From the NCBI GenBank assembly GCA_030693515.1, contig JAUYAK010000035.1, positions 1 to 40,576 of the forward strand: a stretch of DNA of 40,576 bases. The letters run 5' to 3'. The position numbers and the translations under genes were made by a program. Shown here in pieces: positions 1-7,655 of this stretch. The stretch is from Opitutaceae bacterium. Lineage in GTDB: Bacteria > Verrucomicrobiota > Verrucomicrobiia > Opitutales > Opitutaceae. A model generated the notes under the pieces. The model did not search any database and was not told where the DNA came from. It saw only the letters and a program-made list of their open reading frames with translations. Numbering within the stretch: position 1 is the first letter of the stretch; each line of letters begins with the position of its first letter.

Positions 1-547
1 GTTGTAGGGCGGGGTCGCCGAACCCCGCCGTTTCGTCGGCTGCGTTCCCGGACGGCGGGGTTCGGCGACCCCGCCCTACATCGGACTGATGCTTCAGCGC
101 GCCCGTGCGGTATGACCAGAGCTTCAGGAAGCGAGCGAGGACTTCCGGCGGCAGTTCGCCGCCTTGCGCCCGCGTCCATTGCACCTTGCGAAAACGATCC
201 GGCACGAGCGCGTCGGACTCGCGCGTCGCGTCGATGGCAATCGGCAACACGAACGCCACGCCGGACGCGAAGCCCATCGCCCGCTCGGCGGCGAGTTCCC
301 ACTCAATGCGAAAGTAACCTTCGTGCCGCGCCTGCGTGTTGGTCGAGATGAGCGGGATGAACAGCACGCACTCCTTGATTTGGCGGCGGATTTTTGCGTC
401 CCACTCGTCGCCGTGTTCGAGGCCACCGTCGGCGTCGAGCCACACCTCCATGCCCGCGCCGCGCAGGGTTTCGCAAATGCGCCGCGCGGCCTCCGCGTCT
501 TGCGACGCGTAGCTGAGGAACACGGCTTTGTTGACGGATGCGGACAT
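1..547 (-). CDS. TIR-domain protein, C-terminus cut by window edge
   Basis: The minus-strand frame opens at ATG 547 and stays open to base 1, giving 182 residues with no stop. The first ~130 residues look like a bacterial TIR domain: the N-terminus reads KAVFLSYASQDAEAARRICE, followed by WLDADGG, a KIRRQIKEC helix, the strand FIPLIST and RIEWELAAERA. Known bacterial TIR domains are often NAD-cleaving enzymes in immune or signalling proteins. E in EWELA is a candidate catalytic glutamate, but this is inference. From about residue 155 the frame runs through the inverted repeat at 3-80, giving a low-complexity linker. In related bacteria similar TIR domains are fused to longer C-terminal modules, but that part is outside the window. 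The gene lies downstream of asnS on the same strand, separated by the 626-684 palindrome. Confidence 0.75.
   Translation of the reverse strand, partial: MSASVNKAVFLSYASQDAEAARRICETLRGAGMEVWLDADGGLEHGDEWDAKIRRQIKECVLFIPLISTNTQARHEGYFRIEWELAAERAMGFASGVAFVLPIAIDATRESDALVPDRFRKVQWTRAQGGELPPEVLARFLKLWSYRTGALKHQSDVGRGRRTPPSGNAADETAGFGDPALQ
3..80. repeat. Long perfect inverted repeat, GTAGGG-type palindrome
   Basis: Two exact 28-base arms (3-30 and 53-80) are separated by a 22-base loop. The outer ends read TGTAGGGCGG and CCGCCCTACA, the signature of a dispersed palindrome family with other members at 626-684, 15586-15659 and 18550-18578. This copy lies inside the open frame of the TIR-domain gene and is read through in frame, so it appears to have inserted in a tolerant linker. 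Confidence 0.9.
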
Positions 548-625
548 CGGTGGGGAGAGGGTGGAGCGCGACCGTGGGGAGAATTGCCGTTCGCCGCACG
601 GGCAGGCGAGCGGATTGTTCCTTGC

Positions 626-684
626 GTAGGGGCGCGGCTCGTCCGCGCCTGTCCGGAAAAGGCGCGCACGAGGCGCGCCCCTAC
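626..684. terminator. GTAGGG palindrome abutting the asnS stop codon
   Basis: Arms 626-649 and 661-684 (24 bases, two mismatches) surround an 11-base loop. The right arm ends one base before the asnS stop codon (686-688 on plus). A hairpin this strong would form directly after asnS and could end its transcript, though there is no T-run. It belongs to the same family as the palindromes at 3-80, 15586-15659 and 18550-18578. Confidence 0.7.
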
Positions 685-685
685 T

Positions 686-2089
686 TCAAAAATCCGCCGT
701 GCCCGGCGTGCGCGCAAACGGGATCACATCGCGGATGTTGGCCACCCCGGTCACGAACATGAGCATCCGCTCGAAGCCGAGGCCGAAGCCCGCGTGCGGC
801 ACGGTGCCGTAGCGGCGCAGGTCGAGATACCACCAGTAGGCTTTCTCGTCGAGGTGGTGGAGCGCCATGCCGGCGCGGAGCTGGTCGAGGCGTTCCTCGC
901 GCTGGCTGCCGCCGATGATTTCGCCGATGCCCGGCACGAGCAGGTCCATCGCGGCGACGGTCTGGCGTTCGGGCGCGCAGCCGTCGGTCTGGCGCATGTA
1001 GAAGGCCTTAATCGCGCGCGGATAATTGTAGACGGTCACGGGGCACTTGAAGTGCTCCTCGGTCAGGTAGCGCTCGTGCTCGGCCTGGAGATTCGCACCC
1101 CACGCGACGGGATGCTCCCACGTCTTGCCGCTCTGCGCGAGAATCTCGACGGCCTCGGTGTAGCTGCAGCGGACGAACGGTTTTTCCAAGACGAAGTCGA
1201 GGCGCGCGAGCAGGTCCTTGTCGACGAACTTGGCGAAAAACTCGAGGTCGGCGGCGCAGTGCGTGCGCGCGTCGCGGATCAGGTATTTCACGAACTCCTC
1301 GGCGAGCGTCATGTCGCCCTCGAGATCGCAGAACGCCACCTCGGGCTCGATCATCCAGAATTCGGCGGCGTGGCGCGAGGTGTTGGAGTTTTCCGCGCGG
1401 AACGTCGGGCCAAACGTGTAGATGTTGGACAGCGCGTGCGCGAAGATCTCGCCCTCGAGCTGGCCGCTCACGGTGAGGAAGGTCTTCTTGCCGAAGAAAT
1501 CCTTCGTGGCGTCCACCTGGCCGTCCTCCGTCATCGGCGGATGCGCGAGGTCGAGGGTCGTGACGCGGAACATGTCACCCGCGCCCTCGGCGTCGCTCGC
1601 GGTGATAATGGGCGTGTGGACGTAGAAGAAATTCCGCTCCTGGAAAAACTGATGCACGGCGTAGGCGAGCCGCGAGCGCACGCGGAAGACGGCGCCGAAG
1701 AGATTGGAGCGCGGCCGCAGGTGGGCGATCTCGCGGAGGAACTCGAGGGTGTGGCCTTTTTTCTGGAGCGGATAGGTGGCGTCGGCCTCGCCGATGATCG
1801 TGAACGACTCCGCGATGACCTCCCATTTCTGACCCTGGCCCTGCGAGGGCACGAGCTGGCCGCGCACCTCGATCGCGGCGCCCGTGTGGGCGCGCGCGAT
1901 CTCGGCGGCGTAGTTCGGGAGCGTGGCGTTGGCGATGACCTGGATGCCCTTGAGGCAGGAGCCGTCGTTGACCTCGATGAACGAGAAGGCCTTGGCGTCG
2001 CGGCGCGTGCGCACCCAGCCCTGGAGGAGAATCGCATCGGCGGGCGCCGTGGCGTCGAGGGCGTGTTTGACGAGAGTGCGGGTCGGCAT
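686..2089 (-). CDS. asnS: Asparaginyl-tRNA synthetase
   Basis: This 467-residue protein matches class II asparaginyl-tRNA synthetase over its whole length; the family is usually about 465 residues. It charges tRNA-Asn with asparagine in the cytoplasm. An N-terminal OB-fold anticodon-binding domain (about residues 17-105, with [19 protein letters not shown]) is followed by the catalytic core. Motif 2 is visible as [20 protein letters not shown] and motif 3 as [10 protein letters not shown] near the C-terminus. The ATG at 2089 gives the standard N-terminus. It lies 73 bases downstream of a small membrane-protein gene on the same strand and ends against a hairpin. It is a core gene with no sign of damage. 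Confidence 0.97.
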   Translation of the reverse strand: MPTRTLVKHALDATAPADAILLQGWVRTRRDAKAFSFIEVNDGSCLKGIQVIANATLPNYAAEIARAHTGAAIEVRGQLVPSQGQGQKWEVIAESFTIIGEADATYPLQKKGHTLEFLREIAHLRPRSNLFGAVFRVRSRLAYAVHQFFQERNFFYVHTPIITASDAEGAGDMFRVTTLDLAHPPMTEDGQVDATKDFFGKKTFLTVSGQLEGEIFAHALSNIYTFGPTFRAENSNTSRHAAEFWMIEPEVAFCDLEGDMTLAEEFVKYLIRDARTHCAADLEFFAKFVDKDLLARLDFVLEKPFVRCSYTEAVEILAQSGKTWEHPVAWGANLQAEHERYLTEEHFKCPVTVYNYPRAIKAFYMRQTDGCAPERQTVAAMDLLVPGIGEIIGGSQREERLDQLRAGMALHHLDEKAYWWYLDLRRYGTVPHAGFGLGFERMLMFVTGVANIRDVIPFARTPGTADF

Positions 2090-2162
2090 GGCGGCGGTGG
2101 GTGCCGCGCAACGAAGCGCGCGCGTGCAGGCGAGGCAAACCCGGAAACGGCGGCGCAGGGGG

Positions 2163-2528
2163 CTAGGAAGCGGGCTGGGTCCGGTGCAAGGCCCACGCTG
2201 TCCAACACGCCGCGGCCAGATCGATCACTCCGATTAACGCCAGCGGGGCGGGCGCGAGCTTGAGCGCCACCAGCGCGCCGCACGCCACGAAGACCCCGCT
2301 GCGCACCGCGACCGTCCAGCGGAAGAACGGCACCAACCCGGTTCGCGCGGCCGCGATGTAGTAGGCGGCGAGGCACAGCGTGAGCAGGCCGACGATGCGG
2401 GGCCACACCTCGGTGCTAGGCGGAAAACCGAGCGGGCCGAGCGTGGCGTTGGGAGCGATCAGCAGCCCGAGGCCCATGACCACGAGGTAGAGACCGAAAA
2501 CAAAGACGGTTTTGGCAGGGGCATTCAT
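2163..2528 (-). CDS. Small four-helix membrane protein, function unknown
   Basis: This 121-residue protein has four probable transmembrane helices: about residues 7-24 (VFVFGLYLVVMGLGLLI), 43-60, 74-92 and 95-113. The loops are short and there is no recognisable catalytic motif. It is on the same strand as asnS and 73 bases upstream of it, so the two may be cotranscribed, but nothing links their functions. I do not recognise a named family. The start at 2528 is the first ATG before the first helix. It is divergent from mgsA, with ~150 bases between the starts. Confidence 0.65.
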   Translation of the reverse strand: MNAPAKTVFVFGLYLVVMGLGLLIAPNATLGPLGFPPSTEVWPRIVGLLTLCLAAYYIAAARTGLVPFFRWTVAVRSGVFVACGALVALKLAPAPLALIGVIDLAAACWTAWALHRTQPAS

Positions 2529-2682
2529 GGGGAAGATTTCGGGGGCGGCCTTACGCGTTGAACTCCGCGGGTGCAGCGCCGGATGGGGGGCTTGCGGCGG
2601 GAGATCAACCGCGCGCTTCAGGCCAGGTCAACGCTCGGGCGGCCTTGCCGCCGACGGGGCGGGCGCGCAGCCTGCCGGGGCC

Positions 2683-3186
2683 ATGACCTACCGCAAAGTC
2701 GCCATGCCCGCCCGCAAGCGCATCGCCCTCGTCGCGCACGACGGCCAGAAGCAGAATCTCGTCGAGTGGGCCAAGTTCAACCGCGGCACCCTGGCCGCGC
2801 ACGAGATTTGGGCCACCGGCACGACCGGCGCCATGATGGAGACGGTGCTCGGCCTCCCCGTGAGCAAGCTCCTCAGCGGCCCGCTCGGCGGGGACCAGCA
2901 GGTCGGCGCGATGATCGTCGAGGGCAAGATCGATTTCCTGATTTTCTTCTGGGACCCGCTCGAGCCGCAGCCCCACGACCCGGATGTGAAGGCGCTGCTG
3001 CGCATGGCCGTGGTCTGGAACATCCCGACCGCGTGTGACCGCGCCACGGCGGACTTCATCATCTCCTCGCCGCTGCTCGACACGGCCTACGAACGCCGCG
3101 TGCCCGACTACGAGGCCTACCGCCGCGAACGGCTGGCGAACGACGACCTCAAAGCCGCGGCTAAAATCGCGAAGGGGAAAAGCTGA
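2683..3186 (+). CDS. mgsA: Methylglyoxal synthase
   Basis: This 167-residue protein converts dihydroxyacetone phosphate to methylglyoxal and phosphate, the entry to the methylglyoxal bypass of glycolysis. It carries the family landmarks in order: LVAHDGQK near the N-terminus, ATGTTGAM and GPLGGDQQVGA (phosphate binding), IDFLIFFWDPL, and NIPTACDRATADFIISSP near the C-terminus. The E. coli enzyme is 152 residues, so the ATG at 2683 fits; an alternative in-frame ATG at 2704 would give an even closer length. The open frame extends upstream to 2512, but that part is low-complexity Gly/Ala/Arg and unlike the family. It is convergent with the VapC-like gene. Confidence 0.93.
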   Translation: MTYRKVAMPARKRIALVAHDGQKQNLVEWAKFNRGTLAAHEIWATGTTGAMMETVLGLPVSKLLSGPLGGDQQVGAMIVEGKIDFLIFFWDPLEPQPHDPDVKALLRMAVVWNIPTACDRATADFIISSPLLDTAYERRVPDYEAYRRERLANDDLKAAAKIAKGKS

Positions 3187-3260
3187 TTGGTGTGGGAGGC
3201 CGGCCAAGCTGGGGTGGCGTCAACGATGGCCGGACTCTGGGTGTGGGGCCGCGGATATTC

Positions 3261-3668
3261 TCAAGCTTCGGGCGTGACCAGTTTCAGCTTGGGAAAATAG
3301 GTCCGGTAGCGCGCGACATCGCGAGTCACGAGCGTGAAGCCGGAAATCTCCGCGTGCGCGCCGATGTAGAAATCCGGCAGCGGCGACCTTTTGGCCCCGC
3401 CGGCCTTGCGATATTCGAGAAATGCCCGGCTCGCGCGGAAGCCGGCCTCATAGGGCAGCGGCAGGCGGCGGAAGACCGCAGGGCGCAGAAAATGATCGAG
3501 GTCTTCGACGGCGGAAAAATGTGCCGCGAGTTCGGCGTAGATAATCGGATTGAGTGGAATCGGTCCCTCGGCGTGCGCCCGTGCGAACTGGCGCGCGGAC
3601 CAATCGCTCCACTTCGGATCGTTGGTCAGGATGTCCAGCAGGACATCCGTATCAAGCAGGCTGGGCAT
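3261..3668 (-). CDS. PIN-domain toxin, VapC-like
   Basis: This 135-residue PIN-domain protein is probably the ribonuclease toxin of a VapBC-type module. It starts with LLDTDVLLDIL, which carries the first conserved aspartate. A second acidic cluster is AELAAHF, and PLPDFYIGAHAEISGFTLVTRD has the usual D...TRD arrangement near the C-terminus. These are the Mg2+-binding acidic positions of PIN nucleases. Its ATG overlaps the antitoxin stop by one base (TGATG), which indicates translational coupling. Length is typical of the family. The RNA target cannot be told from sequence. Confidence 0.85.
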   Translation of the reverse strand: MPSLLDTDVLLDILTNDPKWSDWSARQFARAHAEGPIPLNPIIYAELAAHFSAVEDLDHFLRPAVFRRLPLPYEAGFRASRAFLEYRKAGGAKRSPLPDFYIGAHAEISGFTLVTRDVARYRTYFPKLKLVTPEA

Positions 3669-3895
3669 CAGTCTTCGCCGCGCGTGAGTTTCATCAACGC
3701 GTCGGTGGACTTGCCGCGCAGGTGCCCGCGGGCTTCCGCGAGCCAGTCGTCGATCGCGCTCGTCCGGCGGCGCTTCGGCTTGAGCACTACCTTGCTGCCC
3801 TCGGCGACAAATTCCACAGCGGTCCCCGGCTTCAGCCCAAAGCGATTGCGGATGCGCTGCGGAATCGTGACCTGGCCTTTGCTGGTGATGACCAT
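3668..3895 (-). CDS. AbrB/MazE-type antitoxin paired with the PIN toxin
   Basis: This 75-residue protein has an N-terminal SpoVT-AbrB DNA-binding fold: MVITSKGQVTIPQRIRNRFG, then LKPGTAVEFV and a KVVLKPK strand. The C-terminal half (IDDWLAEARGHLRGKSTDALM) is the flexible toxin-binding tail typical of these antitoxins. It comes first in the pair, as expected of a type II antitoxin, and probably represses its own promoter upstream of 3895. Its stop overlaps the toxin start by one base. Confidence 0.85.
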   Translation of the reverse strand: MVITSKGQVTIPQRIRNRFGLKPGTAVEFVAEGSKVVLKPKRRRTSAIDDWLAEARGHLRGKSTDALMKLTRGED

Positions 3896-4001
3896 GGCGC
3901 GAGTAATACCGGGAGCAGTCTTACCGGCAAGCGAAAGGTGTCCGGTAGCCCGGTTGGGCGCATCTCGGTTACTGGCACGCTCTTTTTTGCACGTGGCCGT
4001 T

Positions 4002-4066
4002 GTTCGTAGTTCCGGCTTCAGCCGGTCTGAAACTCACCCTGACCGCCTAAAGGCGGAACTACGAAC
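4002..4066. repeat. REP-like inverted repeat
   Basis: Thirteen-base perfect arms (4002-4014 GTTCGTAGTTCCG; 4054-4066 its complement) enclose two smaller palindromes, CCGGCTTCAGCCGG and CCGCCTAAAGGCGG. It is a compact noncoding element between the toxin-antitoxin pair and the ORF6N pseudogene. Its arms differ from the GTAGGG family, so it is probably a second repeat type. Confidence 0.75.
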
Positions 4067-4139
4067 TCGGTGGCTGCAATAAACTGAGATGCGCCTCCCG
4101 GGCAATCGCGTCGAGCCGCGTTACAGGGGAGGGAGCGGT

Positions 4140-4848
4140 TCAGGACTTGGCGGCGGTCTTGGGGACGGCGTGAAAGCCCATTTCCTTTTGCGGCAACTCG
4201 GGCGCGGGTGGCGGCGGTTCGAGGAGGGCCATCACGCGCTGGAGCACACGGACGATGGCGGACTCGTGGGTGTCGAGCCGGCTGGGTGAGTTTCTTTTCG
4301 AGCGACGCGAGCTTGCGGGCGAGTTCGCGCGTGTCGGTGAGCGCGGCGCGCATCGCAATGAACGCGCGCACGACGAAGACGCTCATTTGTTCGCCTCGGC
4401 GCCCCGAGGGGCACCCGCCGAGGCTCACCCGCAGATGTTCATCTGCGGGCTGTTTTGCTCCGCTTCACGACGCCATCTCCGTGCTGCCGCACTCCGTGCA
4501 CGGCCTGCGGGCTGTTGAGGATGTTGGCCGCCATGAGGGCGCCGTGCTCGGTAAAGGCGTAGGGCAGGTGCTTCACATGGCGACCGTGCTTCAAGGTCAC
4601 AATTTGTGACCTTAAGATGGCATCCTCCTGTTGTCTCAAATGTTGCAGGTCCAGCGCTTCCTTGCGCGTGAGCACAAACATGAAGTCCGATAGAAACTTC
4701 TCCCGATTCCGCTTCACCGCTTGGTTGAAGACTTTCGTGGCTACGCCGTAGATTTTGCGAGGTCGGCATCGAGGATCACGCGCTCGCCGCGGAGGGTGTG
4801 AATGACCGAATCAATCGCAGGCGACACGGCCGGGGTCTTGCGGGGCAT
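4140..4848 (-). pseudogene. Broken ORF6N-domain protein gene
   Basis: Three fragments in shifted frames together spell one ORF6N-domain protein (phage or mobile-element associated, probably DNA-binding). The N-terminus from ATG 4848 reads IHTLRGERVILDADLAK. Near 4750 a one-base loss in an A-run shifts the frame, and the next piece continues IYGVATKVFNQAVKRN, DFMFVLTRKE and HLPYAFTEHGALMAANILNS. That piece is interrupted by the palindromic insertion at 4387-4496. The third piece resumes MSVFVVRAFIAMRAAL and ELARKLASLEKKLTQ, then shifts frame again near 4280 before THESAIVRVLQRVMALLEPP. With two frameshifts and an insertion the gene cannot make the full protein. Confidence 0.8.
4387..4496. repeat. 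~110-bp palindromic insertion inside the ORF6N pseudogene
   Basis: In intact ORF6N proteins the segment before this block (LNSPQAVH) runs directly into MSVFVVRAF. Here ~110 bases separate the two codons. The insert holds two hairpins: CCCGCAGATG/CATCTGCGGG with a 2-base loop (4428-4449), and GCCTCGGCG/CGCCGAGGC (4393-4401, 4416-4424) enclosing GCCCC-GA-GGGGC. No coding potential is evident. It resembles a small palindromic mobile repeat. Borders are inferred from the expected protein continuity. Confidence 0.65.
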
Positions 4849-4983
4849 CGCAGCACTCAAGCGCTGGCGAGCGAGCATTGGCAAACGGGATTTCGGTGCG
4901 AGACACGCCAAAAGGCGGCTGATTTCACAGCCCGACGATCTTGCGGATGCGGTTGGAGGTGGATAGTAGCACATCTTGCCACC

Positions 4984-5973
4984 ATGACCCTTGATGAAGC
5001 GTTTGCCCTTGTGGAGCAGCTCTGTGAAATCGATCCGATATTTCGCAAGATACAACTGCGTGCAATTTGTCAGGAGGTCCTAGGCGAGATGACATCACGT
5101 GGCTTGGTGCATAGTGCCGTAACAGCGGCAAATATGAAGGATCGCCTGAATGGGTTCGTTAACGAAAAAGCCCGTCACTTGATTTCCCAATATGCCCGCG
5201 TTCTCGGACAGGCGAAAATCGAAACCTTTGATGGGTTGACCGAACGGCTTGAACAAAACGCGAGGCGGCACCTCGATGGGCATTTCTCCGCAGCGGCGCA
5301 GGAGTTAGAAGAGAACAAGACTCGTGTTCAATCAGGGGGTGCTGCAAACGGCATCGATCTGCAGCTCGACTATCAAAAAATGTGGCAGTGGGTTGGGCCG
5401 GAAATCCGAATTCTCGTCGCGGCGATGGAGAAAGCGACCCGCTCTGATCTCGAACGTGACGTCAAGACTGCTCCTCCAAGGCGGCCGGGACTGATTCCGG
5501 AAACCTTCCCGTGTAAAGCGACCAACACGCGTGTTCAGAAACTTTGCGACGAATTGAAGAAGCTCTCGCCAACAGACTTTCCCAATGCCTGCGCGTTTAC
5601 CTTTCGCTCGTTCATCGAAATCAGTGTGTTTTGCTTTCTGAACTCGAAGGGCGAAACGCAGAAGATGCAGAACGATTATCTATCCGACGTAGCGGCGAAA
5701 AACGCAGGGAGGCCAGCTGATCGTGCGATCAAAGCGGTCGCAGATTGGACACCTGATTTGGGTGCGATGATGAAGCGCTTGACCGACGCCAACCGTGGGC
5801 TCTTAAGAAATAACCATACGATCAAAGCACTGAACAAAGTGATCCATGAGGAGCAGGAGCTCTTCGGGCTAAACCTCTCGACCCATAACCCGACTTATCA
5901 TCCGTCAGAGGCTCGCCTCAGGGCTACTTGGCAGAATCTCGAAGAGTTTTTCAGAGAAGTGTTGGAAGAGTAA
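4984..5973 (+). CDS. Hypothetical protein of a lower-GC accessory patch
   Basis: This 329-residue soluble protein has no signal peptide or membrane helix. It is mostly predicted helical, with a charged first half (for example NGFVNEKARHLISQYARVLG). The last ~60 residues (IKALNKVIHEEQELFG, LSTHNPTYHPSEARLRATW, NLEEFFREVLEE) resemble, from memory, the C-termini of some ParB-like and defence-associated proteins; I am not sure of this. The start at 4984 is preferred because the frame upstream to 4798 overlaps the ORF6N pseudogene on the other strand and reads as low-complexity Arg/Gly. No clear Shine-Dalgarno is visible. Codon choice is visibly less GC-rich than in the neighbours, which suggests acquisition by transfer. 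The convergent neighbour is an Mrr-type nuclease. Confidence 0.7.
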   Translation: MTLDEAFALVEQLCEIDPIFRKIQLRAICQEVLGEMTSRGLVHSAVTAANMKDRLNGFVNEKARHLISQYARVLGQAKIETFDGLTERLEQNARRHLDGHFSAAAQELEENKTRVQSGGAANGIDLQLDYQKMWQWVGPEIRILVAAMEKATRSDLERDVKTAPPRRPGLIPETFPCKATNTRVQKLCDELKKLSPTDFPNACAFTFRSFIEISVFCFLNSKGETQKMQNDYLSDVAAKNAGRPADRAIKAVADWTPDLGAMMKRLTDANRGLLRNNHTIKALNKVIHEEQELFGLNLSTHNPTYHPSEARLRATWQNLEEFFREVLEE

Positions 5974-5989
5974 ACATCCTCGGAGCGAT

Positions 5990-6098
5990 GGGCCTCGGTG
6001 CGTTCGTTGCTCATGCTGTCGCGGGAGGGGTGTTTGTCGAAGTCGAGCCGATCATGGGAGAATTGTTTCCCCTCGGTGACCGTCTGGGTGCGGACCAA
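5990..6098 (-). pseudogene. Remnant of a prpD-like gene
   Basis: On the minus strand this stretch reads VRTQTVTEGKQFSHDRLDFD, closely matching residues ~390-410 of the intact PrpD nearby ([20 protein letters not shown]). The DNA also aligns: the block GGGAGAATTGTTT and the following CCTCGGT are shared with 7921-7955, same strand. Homology is lost on both sides and there is no full gene. It lies just downstream of the Mrr gene, so the Mrr gene sits between this fragment and intact prpD. Confidence 0.65.
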
Positions 6099-6101
6099 CA
6101 G

Positions 6102-7604
6102 TCAGGTGCCGTGCGTGGAGCTAGAGGCGTCGAGGCGGCGTGCTTCCTCGAGATCGATTCGGTAAATGCGGCCGTGCTTACGGAGGAGAGCGATCAAGTT
6201 TGGCCCGTCGATTAGAGAGATGGGTTTGTCTTTGGCGAAATCGTAGGAGTCCGGGCCGTAGGATGAGGTTGTGACGAGGATGCCTCGGTTTGCCCCTTCG
6301 TTCATCACCGTGCCGTAGAGGTCGCGAACGGCGGCGACATCGACAGTGCGGGTGTAACGCTTCGCCTGAATGACGTATTTTCCGCCCCGGATAGGATCAG
6401 GATCAAAGACGATCGCATCGACACCGCGGTCGCGGGATGCCCGCGTGACCTTCACCTCCACTCCGCTGTTGGCGAACATCATTTCGAAGAGTTGCCGAAC
6501 AAGGTGCTCAAAATCCTCCCACGGCATGACTGCGAGGTTCGCTTCTTCGGGCAACTGTCCAGTAACGTCCCGATTAGCGACGATTCGCCGGTCGTCGGTG
6601 TTCATCACGAAGATCGGCCGGACTGGGGCGGCGTTGAGGATGTTGGGGGTGGCGATGCCGCCTAGGTGTCTGAAGCAGGCATCGGCATCAAGATGCCCGG
6701 GCTGCAATGCGCGAAGGTCAGATTTCGAAGCCTGCAGCGACGCGACAATGCCGTTACGAGGTTGGCCTGTAGCCGGATCGAACCAGCTTTGATGGGCGTT
6801 GGCGGTAATCGTATCAAAGCTGTCACATGGATCACTCATTGCAGCAAGATAGGCGGCCCGGATGCAAAGCGCGCGGAGGAGCGTCTGCGAAGCACGCTTA
6901 GTGGCCGATGCGGAAAGCGGCTTCCACGATTTCGCCCGTGCGGTCACCAGCGCGAGCACAGAAAGATCTGGAACATCAATTGTGCAGACCGCAACTCGGG
7001 TTGCATTATCAAGTCCGAAATCGGATTTTTGCCACAGCAGTTGAGGCAAAGGATGGCGCGACAAAGTCGCGAGCATCAGCTGCCTGATGGCAGAGGCATC
7101 GCCAGTTTTGCAGCCTGCGAATAATTCAGCTGAAAGGGCGATGTCCTTGTTCAGTTTGGTCGTGACCTGCTGGATGGAAGATAGGAGTTCTGTTTCGAGT
7201 CGATCATGCTTCGCTTGGCAGTGATCCGCATAAGCACGGTCAGTTTTCCGGGACGACCCTTCGTAACTGTTCTCTCCAAATTGCCTTTCGTGTTGACGGC
7301 GAAGAAAGGTCTCCAACCGAGCTTTGTCTGGCAGTGGATTGAGTTTCGGCACCTTGTTAGGAAGTTGCGGAACCAACAGCTCAAGACCGTGCGGGGGGCC
7401 GAGAGCCTCTGAAGACAGCAACCATTCGATCTGTCCAAGTTCCAGCCCGTCTTTCAACGGTCTCGGAGTAAATCGCTCGCAGCGAGGGTCCAATACTGGC
7501 CCTCCAAATATTCCGTGGTAGAGGACGTAATTTTTTCGAGTCTCTTCAACACGATCAAGGTGCCTATCGTATTCTCTCCATGGATTTAGCCTTCGATACC
7601 TCAT
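6102..7604 (-). CDS. Mrr-type restriction endonuclease domain protein
   Basis: This 500-residue protein has a C-terminal Mrr-like nuclease domain at about residues 360-485. It starts with MPWEDFEHLVRQLFEMMF, then gives RASRDRGVDAIVFDPD and KYVIQAKRYTRTVDVAAVRD, and ends with GILVTTSSYGPDSYDFAKDK and ISLIDGPNLIALL. The catalytic triad is visible as D in GVDAI and the Q-A-K of VIQAKRY, the Mrr variant of the PD-(D/E)xK motif. The first ~340 residues are not a domain I recognise and may carry recognition or regulation. Known Mrr proteins cut modified or foreign DNA, so a defence role is likely but inferred. Codon use is less GC-rich than in prpD. An AT-rich stretch (7605-7655) precedes the gene. 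Confidence 0.85.
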   Translation of the reverse strand: MRYRRLNPWREYDRHLDRVEETRKNYVLYHGIFGGPVLDPRCERFTPRPLKDGLELGQIEWLLSSEALGPPHGLELLVPQLPNKVPKLNPLPDKARLETFLRRQHERQFGENSYEGSSRKTDRAYADHCQAKHDRLETELLSSIQQVTTKLNKDIALSAELFAGCKTGDASAIRQLMLATLSRHPLPQLLWQKSDFGLDNATRVAVCTIDVPDLSVLALVTARAKSWKPLSASATKRASQTLLRALCIRAAYLAAMSDPCDSFDTITANAHQSWFDPATGQPRNGIVASLQASKSDLRALQPGHLDADACFRHLGGIATPNILNAAPVRPIFVMNTDDRRIVANRDVTGQLPEEANLAVMPWEDFEHLVRQLFEMMFANSGVEVKVTRASRDRGVDAIVFDPDPIRGGKYVIQAKRYTRTVDVAAVRDLYGTVMNEGANRGILVTTSSYGPDSYDFAKDKPISLIDGPNLIALLRKHGRIYRIDLEEARRLDASSSTHGT

Positions 7605-7655
7605 TTTCGAAAAATTTGATGGTCTAGAGAGATCTTCAATGAAGATGACCGCTAC

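Noticed and set aside
3-80. Inverted repeat as end of a transposon
   Set aside because: There is no transposase and no target duplication. The arms face each other over 22 bases and related palindromes recur alone, so it is a dispersed palindrome rather than a transposon end.
164-2263. 699-codon open frame on the plus strand
   Set aside because: It is antisense to asnS and the TIR gene. The composition is that of a shadow frame.
4798-4983. Upstream extension of the 4984 gene
   Set aside because: It overlaps the ORF6N pseudogene on the other strand and reads as Arg/Gly-rich noncoding sequence.
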